A stretch of DNA of 64,000 nucleotides from Paracoccus sp. MC1862 (GTDB taxonomy: Bacteria; Pseudomonadota; Alphaproteobacteria; Rhodobacterales; Rhodobacteraceae): the NCBI RefSeq assembly GCF_016617715.1, contig NZ_CP067225.1, positions 930,001 to 994,000 of the forward strand. The letters run 5' to 3'. This document shows, piece after piece, positions 44,465 through 53,484 of the stretch (the first letter of the stretch is position 1; every line of letters starts with the position of its first letter). The translations under genes and the position numbers were made by a program. Under the pieces are notes generated by a model, which had not been told where the DNA came from, made no database searches, and was given only the letters and a program-made list of their open reading frames with translations.

Positions 44465-45220
44465 TCAATCCGCGCGGCTTTTCCACGTCAGTTGCCGCAC
44501 CATGCCATGCAGGATCTGCACATCGGCGCGGGTCAACGGCAGGCGCGACCACAGGTTCCGCAACGTCAGCCGCATGGGCGCGGCCTTTTCCGGCGGGAAG
44601 AAGAACCGCGCCTCGGTCAGCTTCTCCTCCCAGTGGTCGGCGAGCCTTTCGATCTCCAGCCGGGTCGCCGGGATTTCACCCGGCGGGCGCTTGGCGGCAG
44701 GGGCGGGCTGGGCCGGCAGGGCGTCGCGGCCCCATTCATAGCCCATCAGCAGAACCGCCTGCGCGAGATTGAGCGACGGAAACTCCGGGTTCACCGGGAC
44801 GGTCACGATGGCGTTGGCCCGCGCGATGTCGTCGTTCTCCAGCCCCGCGCGTTCCGGTCCGAAGATCAGGGCCACACGGCCTCCCTCGGCCACAAGCCCG
44901 CGGGCCTCGGCCATCGCCGTCGCGGGCGTATGGACGGGCTTCGTCAATTCCCGTCCTCGCGCCGTGGTGGCATAGGCGTGATCGACGTCGAACATCGCCT
45001 CGGCCAGCGTCGGGAATACCTGCGCGCGGTCCAGCACCTGCCCCGCCGCGCCGGATGCCATGGCCACGGCGCGCGGATTGGGCCAGCCGTCGCGCGGATC
45101 GACCAGCCGCATCCCGGTCAGGCCGAAGTTCAGCATCGCGCGGGCGGCGGCCCCGATGTTCTCGCCCATCTGCGGGCGCACCAGGATTACGACGGGCTGC
45201 GGCATGGAGATCTCGGTCAT
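44465..45220 (-). CDS. trmJ: tRNA (cytidine/uridine-2'-O)-methyltransferase TrmJ
   Basis: 251 residues, SPOUT (SpoU) family. Motif 1 is ENIGAAARAMLNFGL (about 20-34), motif 2 ALIFGPERAGLENDDI (about 117-130), motif 3 NPEFPSLNLAQAVLLMGYEW (about 143-162). The C-terminal extension of about 80 residues is typical of TrmJ, which methylates the ribose at tRNA position 32. The knot domain binds SAM. It is divergent from the ThiE-like gene (99 bp) and followed by ctaA at 75 bp. Confidence 0.92.
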   Translation of the reverse strand: MTEISMPQPVVILVRPQMGENIGAAARAMLNFGLTGMRLVDPRDGWPNPRAVAMASGAAGQVLDRAQVFPTLAEAMFDVDHAYATTARGRELTKPVHTPATAMAEARGLVAEGGRVALIFGPERAGLENDDIARANAIVTVPVNPEFPSLNLAQAVLLMGYEWGRDALPAQPAPAAKRPPGEIPATRLEIERLADHWEEKLTEARFFFPPEKAAPMRLTLRNLWSRLPLTRADVQILHGMVRQLTWKSRAD

Positions 45221-45319
45221 GCGCCGCCCCTACTCTCCCGCTGCGGGGCCGGCAAGCCTGCCCCCTTTCCCGCCGCCCCTGCCTGCGCTATCCGTGTCCG
45301 CCGCAGGAAAGGACCGACC

Positions 45320-45928
45320 ATGACCGAGGACGCGCCGCAGCTTTACCTGATCGCCCCGGCCCTGATTGCCGCCCCGGACCTCGGGCCGCGGCTGTCGGCG
45401 GTGCTGGACGCCCATCCCGTTGCCTGCCTGCGCCTGCCGGGCGCCGGGGACGAGGCCGAACTGGGCCGCATCGCAGATCTGGCCCGCGACATCGCCCATG
45501 CCCGCGACGTGGCGGTGGTGATCGAGGATCACGTCGCCCTGGCGCTTCGCCACGGGCTGGACGGCGTTCACCTGACGGGCGGCGCGCGCGCAGTCCGCTA
45601 TGCGCGGAAGGAACTCGGCGCCGATGCCATCGTCGGGGCATTCTGCGGCGCCTCTCGGCACGAGGGCATGAACGCGGCCGAGGCCGGGGCCGACTACGTC
45701 TCTTTCGGCCCCTGCGGCCCGACGGCGCTGGGACATGGAGAGCCGGCCGGCCTTGACCTGTTCCAGTGGTGGTCCGAGATGATCGAGGTGCCGGTCGTGG
45801 CCGAGGGCGCGCTTGACGCCGCGCTGATCCGCCAGATCTGGGGGGTGGCCGACTTCATCGCCCTGGGGCCGGAAATCTGGTCCGCCGACGATCCCGCAAC
45901 AGCGCTTTCGGCGCTCTGGCCCGAATGA
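45320..45928 (+). CDS. Thiamine phosphate synthase-like (ThiE/TenI) protein
   Basis: 202 residues; AGGAAAGGA precedes the ATG. A TIM barrel of the ThiE/TenI family: [45 protein letters not shown] (about 72-96), [32 protein letters not shown] (about 105-135). True ThiE usually has HLGQxD and KSTHS/T-type motifs; here HLTGG and GASRHEGM stand instead, so catalysis of thiamine phosphate formation is uncertain. No other thi genes are close. It lies just upstream of guaA on the same strand with a 79-bp gap. Confidence 0.8.
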   Translation: MTEDAPQLYLIAPALIAAPDLGPRLSAVLDAHPVACLRLPGAGDEAELGRIADLARDIAHARDVAVVIEDHVALALRHGLDGVHLTGGARAVRYARKELGADAIVGAFCGASRHEGMNAAEAGADYVSFGPCGPTALGHGEPAGLDLFQWWSEMIEVPVVAEGALDAALIRQIWGVADFIALGPEIWSADDPATALSALWPE

Positions 45929-46007
45929 AGGGGCGTTGTGCCCTGTGGCGCGCAATCCTCTGAACGCAGGCTTGCCGAGGCCAGCGCGCGGGCCTAAAGC
46001 GCGGGGC

Positions 46008-47567
46008 ATGACCCAGCACCAGCGCCTGCTCATCATCGACTTCGGCTCTCAGGTCACGCAGCTTATCGCGCGGCGGCTTCGCGAGCTTAATGTTTTCTGC
46101 GAGATCCGCGCCTATCAGGCGGTGACGGATGCCGCGTTGCGGGCCGATCCGCCGCAGGCGGTGATCCTGTCGGGTGGCCCCGACAGCGTGACGCGGGACG
46201 GCAGCCCGCGCGCCCCGCAGGCGGTGTTCGACCTCGGCATTCCGGTTTTCGGCATCTGCTACGGCCAGCAGGTGATGATGCAGCAGCTTGGCGGCCGGGT
46301 CGAGGCAGGCCACCATGCCGAATACGGCCGCGCCTTCGTGACACCTGCGCCGGGCCATGCGGGCGACGGCATCTTCGCGGGCCTATTTACCGACGGGCGC
46401 GAGGAAGTCTGGATGAGCCACGGCGACCGCGTGACCGCGCTTGCCCCCGGCTTTGCGGTGATCGGCACATCGCCCAATGCGCCCCTGGCGATGATCGCGG
46501 ATGAGAAGCGGCGCTTCTACGGCGTCCAGTTCCACCCCGAGGTGCATCACACCCCGAACGGCCGCATCATGCTGGAAAACTTCGTCCGGCTTGCGGGCTT
46601 CACCGGCGACTGGACTATGGCCGGTTATCGCGCCGAGGCCGTGCGCCGCATCCGCGAGCAGGTGGGCGACGCCAAGGTGATCTGCGGTCTGTCGGGCGGC
46701 GTGGATAGCTCGGTCGCGGCCGTCCTGATCCACGAGGCGATCGGCGACCAGCTGACCTGTGTCTTCGTGGACCACGGCCTCCTGCGGCTGGGCGAGGCCG
46801 AGGAGGTCGTGACCATGTTCCGCGACCATTACAACATCCCGCTGATCCATGCCGACGAATCCAAGCTGTTCCTTGGCGCGCTGGAAGGCGTCAGCGACCC
46901 CGAAGTCAAGCGCAAGACCATCGGCCGCCTGTTCATCGACGTGTTCCAGAAGCACGCGGCCGAGATCGGCGGGGCCGAGTTCCTGGCGCAGGGCACGCTT
47001 TATCCCGACGTGATCGAATCGGTCAGCTTCACCGGCGGCCCCTCGGTCACGATCAAGTCGCACCACAATGTCGGCGGCTTGCCCGAGAAGATGGGCCTCA
47101 AGCTGGTGGAACCCCTGCGCGAGCTGTTCAAGGACGAGGTCCGCGCCCTTGGCCGCGAACTCGGCCTGCCCGAGCAGTTCATCCGCCGCCATCCCTTCCC
47201 CGGCCCCGGCCTCGCCATCCGCTGCCCCGGCGAGATCACCCGCGAGAAGCTGGAGATCCTGCGCAAGGCCGACGCCGTCTACATCGACCAGATTCGCAGG
47301 CACGGGCTTTACGACGAGATCTGGCAGGCTTTCGTCGCGATCCTGCCGGTCCGCACCGTGGGGGTGATGGGCGACGGCCGCACCTATGACTTCGCCTGCG
47401 CGCTGCGGGCAGTGACCTCGGTGGACGGGATGACTGCGGATTACTATCCCTTCACGCACCAGTTTCTGGGCGAGACGGCGACGCGCATTATCAACGAAGT
47501 CAAGGGCATAAACCGGGTGACTTACGACATCACCTCAAAGCCGCCGGGCACGATTGAATGGGAATGA
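46008..47567 (+). CDS. guaA: GMP synthase (glutamine-hydrolysing)
   Basis: 519 residues from the ATG at 46008; the frame extends upstream without a conserved sequence. It converts XMP to GMP using glutamine and ATP. Class I GATase domain 1-200 with the nucleophile Cys in [17 protein letters not shown] (about 83) and His/Glu in [11 protein letters not shown] (about 172-174). ATP-pyrophosphatase domain with the PP-loop [15 protein letters not shown] (about 225-240). C-terminal dimerisation domain with [17 protein letters not shown] and the conserved end [11 protein letters not shown]. Complete and normal in length. Confidence 0.97.
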   Translation: MTQHQRLLIIDFGSQVTQLIARRLRELNVFCEIRAYQAVTDAALRADPPQAVILSGGPDSVTRDGSPRAPQAVFDLGIPVFGICYGQQVMMQQLGGRVEAGHHAEYGRAFVTPAPGHAGDGIFAGLFTDGREEVWMSHGDRVTALAPGFAVIGTSPNAPLAMIADEKRRFYGVQFHPEVHHTPNGRIMLENFVRLAGFTGDWTMAGYRAEAVRRIREQVGDAKVICGLSGGVDSSVAAVLIHEAIGDQLTCVFVDHGLLRLGEAEEVVTMFRDHYNIPLIHADESKLFLGALEGVSDPEVKRKTIGRLFIDVFQKHAAEIGGAEFLAQGTLYPDVIESVSFTGGPSVTIKSHHNVGGLPEKMGLKLVEPLRELFKDEVRALGRELGLPEQFIRRHPFPGPGLAIRCPGEITREKLEILRKADAVYIDQIRRHGLYDEIWQAFVAILPVRTVGVMGDGRTYDFACALRAVTSVDGMTADYYPFTHQFLGETATRIINEVKGINRVTYDITSKPPGTIEWE

Positions 47568-47700
47568 ACCGCCGCCTGCGCGAAAGCTGAGACCCATTGG
47601 GCGGAACCCGGCCGGACCTGCGGGCGACTCTCAGCAATTCGTTGGCAAGCGCCTGTTCTTGTGCATGATCGGGCCAGAGGTGTTTTCCCGAGTTTTCGTC

Positions 47701-48507
47701 ATGCGCCTTTTGCAAGCCCTTCTTGTCGCACTCTGCCTGTATTTTCCGGCAGTCGCCGCCCAGGCCGACAACGCCACCTGCGAGATCACCGTCAAGGGCG
47801 AGCGTGTGGACGGCCCCTGCCGGTTCCAGCCGCATCGGGGCGGCAGCTTCAGCATCGCCATGATGGACGGCAGGCTGATGGGCGGCGCGACTTCGCTGTC
47901 GCTTGACGTCGTCTCGGCGGGGGTGGGTGAGGTGCGCGGCCTGACCGCCTTCGGCGTCCGTTCCCGCTGGGGAGAGGCGCGGCGGATGGGAGAGGACCGG
48001 GCCTGCTGGCGCGGGGCGGATTTCACCCTCTGCGTCCGGGCCGCCGCAGTTCAGCCCCCGCCTTCGTCCACCGTCTTTTCGGGGCGCTGCCACATGGATG
48101 TCTGCACCTGGGTCGATCAGCCCCCCGCGCGCCAGATCGGAACCGGCAGCATCAGAGTTCCGGGGCGGCGGGTTGAAACCACCGTCAGCCTGGCGCAAAG
48201 CGAGCACGTCGGCGGCAGCTATCCCGACAGGCTGCCCGAGGGATTGGATTGGACGGCGCCGCAGCCGGCGCAGTTCTTCTGCTCGACCTTCCGGCCCGCC
48301 TTCCTTGACGCGGATGGAAGCTGGATGGTCCTGCCCCTGCCCGAGGTATTCGGCGCGACCGAAAGCGTCACCCGCCGCTATCTGCGCGCCTGCCACCCGG
48401 GGGCCGAGGGCCGCGACCCCTACCGGATGCCGGCCGAACTGGGCTATTCCGCCGGAATGCCGCGCCAGGATCTTTATCCCGACTTCGATGCCCTGATCAG
48501 GGGCTGA
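47701..48507 (+). CDS. Secreted cysteine-containing hypothetical protein
   Basis: 268 residues from the ATG at 47701; the frame overlaps the end of guaA upstream but only this start gives a signal peptide (RLLQALLVALCLYFPAVAAQA, cleavage near residue 24). The mature part has six cysteines (ATCEITV, GPCRFQ, RACWRG, TLCVRA, GRCHMDVCTW, FFCSTF, RACHPG regions), suggesting disulfides in the periplasm. The first half starts with CEITVKGERVDGPCRFQPHRGGSFSI, a pattern seen in small alphaproteobacterial exported proteins. No known catalytic motif. Confidence 0.75.
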   Translation: MRLLQALLVALCLYFPAVAAQADNATCEITVKGERVDGPCRFQPHRGGSFSIAMMDGRLMGGATSLSLDVVSAGVGEVRGLTAFGVRSRWGEARRMGEDRACWRGADFTLCVRAAAVQPPPSSTVFSGRCHMDVCTWVDQPPARQIGTGSIRVPGRRVETTVSLAQSEHVGGSYPDRLPEGLDWTAPQPAQFFCSTFRPAFLDADGSWMVLPLPEVFGATESVTRRYLRACHPGAEGRDPYRMPAELGYSAGMPRQDLYPDFDALIRG

Positions 48508-48527
48508 CCTTTTCCAGGAGCATCTTC

Positions 48528-48872
48528 ATGTCAGCTTGTGCCTGCGGCTGCGGCCACCACCACCATGACAGCGGCCCTCCGGCCCCCTTGGGCGCCCAGA
48601 TCGGGCGCTCGGGCCACATCACCTGCGCCGACCCGTCGCAACTGATGACCCTGCTGATGCATGTCGAGGCCCATGTCTTGGCCAGTCGCGCCGAACCCGG
48701 CTGCCTTTATTTCGAGATCGCGCAGACCGATGATCCGCTGGTCTGGCGCGTCGAAGAACTGTTCCGCGATGCCGAAGCCCTGGCGGCCCATCGGCGGCGC
48801 ACCGCCGCAAGCGCATGGGCAACGGCAACCGCCGGCTTCTCCCGCAACCTTCACGACGTCACCCCTGCCTGA
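48528..48872 (+). CDS. ABM-domain (quinol monooxygenase-like) protein with a Cys/His-rich leader
   Basis: 114 residues; AGGAG precedes the ATG. Residues 25-110 fit the antibiotic-biosynthesis-monooxygenase (ABM) ferredoxin-like fold: LMTLLMHVEAHVLASRAEPGCLYFEIAQTDDPLVWRVEELFRDAEALAAHRRR, matching the usual EPGCLxFE pattern. The first 15 residues, SACACGCGHHHHDSG, are an unusual Cys/His cluster that could bind metal. Stand-alone ABM enzymes are cofactor-free monooxygenases or heme-related proteins; the role here is unknown. It is 20 bp behind the secreted-protein gene. Confidence 0.82.
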   Translation: MSACACGCGHHHHDSGPPAPLGAQIGRSGHITCADPSQLMTLLMHVEAHVLASRAEPGCLYFEIAQTDDPLVWRVEELFRDAEALAAHRRRTAASAWATATAGFSRNLHDVTPA

Positions 48873-48940
48873 TTCGCATTCGGCCAAAGGCTTGCGACAG
48901 CTTTTTGCAGGCCCTTCCAAGCATCGCGCCCGTGGCGACG

Positions 48941-49885
48941 TCAGGCGACCGTTGTCCCGGCTGCGCTGCCGGGAAGCCGAAGCCGAACGCGCTTGATCCG
49001 GCGGGCGTCGGCGTCCACCACCTCGAACTCGACCCCGTTGTCGTCGCGCACGATCTCGCCGACGACCGGCACTCGGCCGGCAAGCATGAAGATCAGCCCC
49101 CCGACAGTGTCGATCTCTTCCTCGTAAATGCCGCAGACCAGCTTGGTGCCGATCTCTGCCTCGACCCGGTCGATGGGCGCGCGCGCCAGCACCAGCCACT
49201 GGCCGGGGCGTTCCTGCACCCACAACTCGTCATTGCTGTCGTCATGCTCGTCGTCGATCTGGCCGATCACCTGCTCGATCAGGTCCTCGATGGTCACCAG
49301 TCCCTCGACGCCGCCGTATTCGTCGATCACCAGCGCCATGTGGATGCGCTTCTGCTGCATCTGCTGCAGCAGCGCGCCGATGGGCATGGTGCCCGGAACG
49401 TAAAGCAGCGGACGCAGCAGCGGACGCAGCGCGAAACGTGGCGCGCCCTTGGAGGCAAAGCCGTGCTTGAGCGCGAGGTCCTTGAGATGCACCAGCCCCA
49501 GCGGCTGGTCCAGGTTGCCGCGATGAACCGGCAGGCGGGAATATCCGTGCTCGCGGAAGACCTCGACCAGTTCTGGCAGACCCACGGTCACCGGAACGGC
49601 GACGATGTCGGCCTTGTTCACCGCGACGTCGTCCACGGTCTTGCGGCGCAGGTTCAGGATGCTGGGCGCCTGCGCCGAGGTGGCGGCCTCCATCATCGAA
49701 TCAGGACCGTCCTCGTTGTCCGAAGACAGCGGCCCCAGCGTTTTGAAGATGCGGCCGAGGAAGCTGCGCGAGGGGGCCTCGCGCGGCTCACGCGACGCCT
49801 CGTCCCAACTCGGAGGTTCGGAGGCTTCGTCCTGGGGATCATCCGCGGGATGCGGGTCCGGGCTTCGGGGATCGTTCATGAACAT
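48941..49885 (-). CDS. CorC/HlyC-type CBS domain protein
   Basis: 314 residues, start at 49885 directly after the ybeY stop; an ATG six bases later is possible. It has an acidic, Pro-rich N-terminus (1-60), a CBS pair (about 85-220; TVDDVAVNKADIVAVPVTVGLPELVEVFREHGYSRLPVHRG and MALVIDEYGGVEGLVTIEDLIEQVIG), and a CorC_HlyC FAD-binding-like C-terminal domain (about 235-310; GTKLVCGIYEEEIDTVGGLIFMLAGRVPVVGE). It lacks membrane segments, so it is the soluble type often linked with Mg2+/Co2+ homeostasis. It follows ybeY and PhoH, the conserved order in many proteobacteria (phoH-ybeY-ybeX). Confidence 0.93.
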   Translation of the reverse strand: MFMNDPRSPDPHPADDPQDEASEPPSWDEASREPREAPSRSFLGRIFKTLGPLSSDNEDGPDSMMEAATSAQAPSILNLRRKTVDDVAVNKADIVAVPVTVGLPELVEVFREHGYSRLPVHRGNLDQPLGLVHLKDLALKHGFASKGAPRFALRPLLRPLLYVPGTMPIGALLQQMQQKRIHMALVIDEYGGVEGLVTIEDLIEQVIGQIDDEHDDSNDELWVQERPGQWLVLARAPIDRVEAEIGTKLVCGIYEEEIDTVGGLIFMLAGRVPVVGEIVRDDNGVEFEVVDADARRIKRVRLRLPGSAAGTTVA

Positions 49886-50407
49886 TCAATGCTCTCGGTA
49901 AGGATCCGGGATGCCGAGGCCGGCGAGAATCGAACGCTCGGCATCCTCCATGGTTTCCGCATCGGCCTCGACCTCGTGATCGTAGCCGGCCAGATGCAGG
50001 ATGGCGTGGACCAGCAGATGGGTCACATGGTCGGCGAAGGGCTTGCCCTGTGATTCGGCCTCGGCCAGGCAGGTATCGTAGCTGATGGCGATGTCGCCCA
50101 GTTCATCCGTCTCCGGCGGCACCGGCACCTCGCCCGGTCTCCGGGGGGCATGTTCGACCGAGGGCCAGCTCAGCACGTTGGTGGGCTTGGCCTTGCCGCG
50201 GAAATGGTCGTTCAGCCCGGCGATGCGGGCGTCGTCGCAGCCCATGACGATGATCTCGACCGGATCGATCCCCATGTGGCGCGTCGTGGCGACGGCCGCC
50301 CGCTCGGCCATGCCCTGCAGATCGACGTCCAGCCAGCGTTCGTCCTCGATCACCAGATCGACGGGGTCCGGTCCGGCATGAAGCTGCGGCTCAAGAGTGT
50401 CAGGCAT
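49886..50407 (-). CDS. ybeY: Endoribonuclease YbeY
   Basis: 173 residues from the ATG at 50407, overlapping the phoH end by 8 bp. Metal-dependent RNase for 16S rRNA 3'-end maturation and ribosome quality control. The zinc motif HLLVHAILHLAGYDHE (about 138-152) gives H-x3-H-x5-H, and NDHFRGKAKPTNVLSWP (about 66-82) is the second family motif. An insert (SVEHAPRRPGEVPVPPETDE) lies before LGDIAISYDTC, common in alphaproteobacteria. Translation is probably coupled to phoH and to the CorC gene behind it. Confidence 0.96.
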   Translation of the reverse strand: MPDTLEPQLHAGPDPVDLVIEDERWLDVDLQGMAERAAVATTRHMGIDPVEIIVMGCDDARIAGLNDHFRGKAKPTNVLSWPSVEHAPRRPGEVPVPPETDELGDIAISYDTCLAEAESQGKPFADHVTHLLVHAILHLAGYDHEVEADAETMEDAERSILAGLGIPDPYREH

Positions 50408-51482
50408 TGCGCGGTCCGCGCCATTCGCGCCGGGGAGGATAGGCGCCGTGATTCTGCGGCGGGGCGTCGGGATCGCCGCCGCGTTCGTCGTCTGCGTCAT
50501 AGGCCTGGATGATGCGCGCGACCAGCGGGTGCCGCACCACGTCCTGCGCGGTGAAGTAGCTGAACGAGATCCCCGCCACCCCGCCGAGGATGCGCTCGGC
50601 ATCCCGCAGGCCAGATTGCACCCCGCGCGGCAGGTCCACCTGGGTGCGGTCGCCGGTGATGACCATGCGCGAGCCTTCGCCCAGGCGGGTCAGGAACATC
50701 TTCATCTGCATGGTGGTGGCGTTCTGCGCCTCGTCCAGCACCACGAAGGCATTGGCAAGCGTGCGCCCCCGCATGAACGCCAGGGGCGCGATCTCGATGC
50801 GCTTTTCCTCGACCAGCTTCTGCATCTGGCGTGCCGGAATGAAATCGTTCAACGCATCATACAGCGGCTGCATGTATGGATCGACCTTTTCCTTCATGTC
50901 GCCGGGAAGAAAGCCCAGGCGCTCGCCCGCCTCGACGGCGGGGCGCGACAGGATGATCTTGTCCACATGGCCGTCGATCAGCATGGTGACGCCGACCGCG
51001 ACCGCCAGATAGGTCTTGCCGGTGCCCGCCGGGCCGATCCCGAAGGCAAGTTCGTTGGCGAAAAGCGCCCGGACATAGTCGCGCTGCGCCTCGGTCCGGG
51101 GCTCGACGACCTTCTTGCGGGTCCGAAGCTCGATCTTGCCCTGCCCGAACATCTCGAGCTGCTGCGCCGGGCTTGGTGCTGGCACGTCCGGCTCGGTCCC
51201 CATCCGCAGGGCGGCCTCGACCTCGTTCAACTCGACATTGCGGCCCTGTTCCAGCCGGGCGTAAAGGCTCTGCAGGATCTGCGCGGCCTCGGCCTGTGCC
51301 TCGGGCGGGCCCATGATCGCCAGCAGGTTGCCACGCCGGATGACATGGACGCCAAGCGCCTGCTCGATGCGGGCAAGGTGCCGGTCATGCGGGCCGCACA
51401 GGTCGATCAGCAGGCGGTTGTCGGGAAACTCCAGCAGGATCTCGCCGGCCGGGGCGGAAAGGTTCGTCGGGGTCAGACCCAC
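50400..51482 (-). CDS. PhoH-like ATPase
   Basis: 360 residues with a GTG start at 51482 preceded by GAGGA (an ATG upstream is in another frame). N-terminal KH-like/PhoH_N region (about 20-110), then the P-loop ATPase: Walker A GIGPAGTGKTYLAVAVG (about 152-168), SRPAVEAGERLGFLPGDMKEKVDPYMQPLYDAL (about 185-215), Walker B FVVLDEAQNATTMQMKMFLTRLG, and RGVQSGLRDAE near the end. Probably an RNA-related ATPase working with YbeY. It follows the MlaF-like gene with an 87-bp gap. Confidence 0.95.
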   Translation of the reverse strand: MGLTPTNLSAPAGEILLEFPDNRLLIDLCGPHDRHLARIEQALGVHVIRRGNLLAIMGPPEAQAEAAQILQSLYARLEQGRNVELNEVEAALRMGTEPDVPAPSPAQQLEMFGQGKIELRTRKKVVEPRTEAQRDYVRALFANELAFGIGPAGTGKTYLAVAVGVTMLIDGHVDKIILSRPAVEAGERLGFLPGDMKEKVDPYMQPLYDALNDFIPARQMQKLVEEKRIEIAPLAFMRGRTLANAFVVLDEAQNATTMQMKMFLTRLGEGSRMVITGDRTQVDLPRGVQSGLRDAERILGGVAGISFSYFTAQDVVRHPLVARIIQAYDADDERGGDPDAPPQNHGAYPPRREWRGPRNA

Positions 51483-51569
51483 TGCGTCCTCGTCATTGAC
51501 TCGCTTCCATGTTGCCGGCGAGCCGGGGCGAAGGCAAGGCTTCGCATCTTAACTTGCTTGCAGGCCGCT

Positions 51570-52334
51570 TCATCGCGGCTGATCCTGCAGGGCCAGAGGG
51601 CGCCAGTCCAGAGCCTGACCCGCGACGAAGGCGCGTAGGGCGGGGTCGGTCGCACCGTCCATCTCGGCGACCGTTCCCTGCCAGCGGAGGCGGCCATGGT
51701 CCAGCATCGCCACGCGATCGGCGATGGTCCGCACGCTGGTCATGTCATGGGTGATGGTCACGGCGGTCGCATGCGTTTCGGTCACGATGTCGCGGATCAA
51801 TCGGTTGATCGCGGCGGCGCGCTGGGGGTCAAGCCCGGTGGTCGGCTCGTCGAAGAAGATCACCTTGGGGTCGGCGGCAATGGCGCGGGCAAGGCCCACG
51901 CGCTTGCGCATCCCGCCCGACAGGTCGGCGGGCATCCGGTCGGCGATCTCGGGTCCGAGGCCTACCCGGGCCAGCCGCTCGACCGCGCGGGTGCGGGCCT
52001 TTGCAGCAGGCATCTTCTGCAGCAGGCGAAAGGCCACGTTGCGCCAGACGGGAAGGCTGTCGAACAGCGCTGCGTTCTGGAACAGCATCCCGAAGTCCTG
52101 CATGAACCGCGCCCGCACCGCAAAGGTCGCGGCTTCGCCATGCAGCCGCACCTCGCCCGCTTCGGCCTCCTCAAGGCCGAGGATCGTGCGCATCAGCACC
52201 GACTTGCCCGAGCCGGAACCCCCGATCACGACAAGGCTCTCCCCCTGCGCCACCGACAGATCGACGCCGTTCAGAACCTTGTGGCCGGGGAATGACTTGG
52301 CCAGCCCGCGCGTCTCGATGACCGGGGCGCTCAT
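51570..52334 (-). CDS. MlaF-type ABC transporter ATPase
   Basis: 254 residues. ATP-binding subunit of a lipid-transport (Mla/MCE-type) system. Walker A VIGGSGSGKSVLMRTILG (about 34-50), Q-loop FGMLFQNAALFDSLPVWRNV, signature PADLSGGMRKRVGLARAIA (about 140-155), Walker B VIFFDEPTTGLDPQRAAAINRLI, and switch His in TITHDMTSVRTIAD. The start overlaps the MlaE-like stop (ATGA). No MlaD (MCE) or MlaC gene is in the window, so the partner must be encoded elsewhere or has been lost. Confidence 0.92.
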   Translation of the reverse strand: MSAPVIETRGLAKSFPGHKVLNGVDLSVAQGESLVVIGGSGSGKSVLMRTILGLEEAEAGEVRLHGEAATFAVRARFMQDFGMLFQNAALFDSLPVWRNVAFRLLQKMPAAKARTRAVERLARVGLGPEIADRMPADLSGGMRKRVGLARAIAADPKVIFFDEPTTGLDPQRAAAINRLIRDIVTETHATAVTITHDMTSVRTIADRVAMLDHGRLRWQGTVAEMDGATDPALRAFVAGQALDWRPLALQDQPR

Positions 52335-53122
52335 GTGAAGAACAGCCCGGTCAGGACAAAATTCGCCCCGAGGATACCGACCGAGGCCACCACCACTGCC
52401 CCCGTCGTCGCCCGGCCCACGCCCGCCGCGCCACGGCCCGCGTGCATCCCGAACCAGCAGCCCGCCAGCGCCACGATAAAGCCGAAGACCGCGCCCTTGA
52501 TCAGCCCCGACACCACGTCCCAGGTTTCAAGAAAGGCCCAGGAGCCTGACAGGTAGGCCTGAGAGGTGAAGCCCAGCGTCGTCGTCCCGATCAGCCAGCC
52601 CCCCATGATGCCGATGGTGTCGCCGACGCCAACCAGCAGCGGCACCGTCAGGATCGCGGCCCACAGGCGTGGCGCGACCAGCCAGCCCATCGGGTCCGTG
52701 GACAACGTCACCAGCGCGTCGATCTGTTCCGTCACCCGCATTGAGCCCAGTTCCGCCGCGATGGACGAGGCGACCCGCGCCGCCACCATCAGCCCGCCCA
52801 GAACCGGCCCCAGTTCCCGCGCCATGCCGATGGCGACGATGGCGGGCACCACGTCGCCGGCCTGGAAACGCTCGCCCCCCGCATTGATCTGCAGGGCGAG
52901 CGCGGCGCCGGTGAACAGCGCCGTCAGCCCCACGACCGGCAGCGACAGCCAGCCGATCCGCAGCAGTTGCTCGGCCAGGCGCGGCAGGGAAAATCCGGGC
53001 GCAGCCAGCCCCCGCGCGGCGAAGATCGCGACCGCGCCGGTGCCGCGCACCAGCGCCAGCGTGGCCCGGCCGATGGCGCGGACCGGGTCAGGCCGGCGAA
53101 AGGGGCGCCTGCGCCGGGTCAA
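52331..53122 (-). CDS. MlaE-type ABC transporter permease
   Basis: 263 residues if the TTG at 53122 is used; this overlaps the small upstream gene by 35 bp and has no clear ribosome site, so the true start may be further in (for example the GTG at 53053). MlaE family: about five to six membrane segments, with ALALQINAGGERFQAGDVVPAIVAIGMARELGPVLGGLMVAARVASSIAAELGSMRVTEQIDAL as the conserved core (about 70-135) and GFIVALAGCWFGMHAGRGAAGVGRATTGAVV near the C-terminus. It works with the MlaF-like ATPase in phospholipid transport between the membranes. Confidence 0.92.
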   Translation of the reverse strand: MTRRRRPFRRPDPVRAIGRATLALVRGTGAVAIFAARGLAAPGFSLPRLAEQLLRIGWLSLPVVGLTALFTGAALALQINAGGERFQAGDVVPAIVAIGMARELGPVLGGLMVAARVASSIAAELGSMRVTEQIDALVTLSTDPMGWLVAPRLWAAILTVPLLVGVGDTIGIMGGWLIGTTTLGFTSQAYLSGSWAFLETWDVVSGLIKGAVFGFIVALAGCWFGMHAGRGAAGVGRATTGAVVVASVGILGANFVLTGLFFT

Positions 53123-53423
53123 AGGGCAACTCGATCCGTAGCCGGCGCGACAGGTCGGCCGGATCGGACGTGGCGCGGGACAGTTTGAACCCCTCTCCCA
53201 GCAGATGCTTCACATACATCTTGTTGTAGATGAACGGGAACACGAGGCCGGACAGACCGAAGGTCAGGAAACCCACCAGGAAGATGATCACTGCACCGCC
53301 CCAGTGTCCCCGGATCAACGCCGGAAAAAAGCCGAAGAACAGCGCCGTCCAGGAAAATCCGACCGGCGCCTGCTTCAGCGCCCCGGTCAGCGGGTGGTGA
53401 AAGTCGATCGTCGCGTAAGCCAT
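53088..53423 (-). CDS. Small two-segment membrane protein
   Basis: 111 residues from the ATG at 53423, chosen for its AGAGGA site six bases upstream. It resembles DUF2628-like small membrane proteins: FSWTALFFGFFPALIRGHWGGAVIIFLVGFLTFGLSGLVFPFIYNKMYVKHLLGEGFK contains two or three membrane segments (about 23-75) and an aromatic/basic motif. Function unknown. It lies between alr and the MlaE-like gene. A nested inverted repeat immediately upstream could hide its ribosome site. Confidence 0.75.
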   Translation of the reverse strand: MAYATIDFHHPLTGALKQAPVGFSWTALFFGFFPALIRGHWGGAVIIFLVGFLTFGLSGLVFPFIYNKMYVKHLLGEGFKLSRATSDPADLSRRLRIELPFDPAQAPLSPA

Positions 53424-53424
53424 G

Positions 53425-53460
53425 CCGAATCCTCTGAAAGTCATATGACTGGGGATTCGG
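53425..53460 (-). promoter_or_regulatory. Nested inverted repeat covering a ribosome-binding site
   Basis: Outer arms CCGAATCC / GGATTCGG (8 bp, perfect; 53460-53453 and 53432-53425) enclose 20 nt that contain the 12-bp palindrome AGTCATATGACT (53450-53439). On the minus strand the 3' arm includes the GGA of the AGAGGA ribosome site and ends one base before the ATG. As RNA it could block translation; as DNA the inner palindrome could be an operator. Confidence 0.45.
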
Positions 53461-53484
53461 TAGCATGGGTGCCCTAACCGAGGA

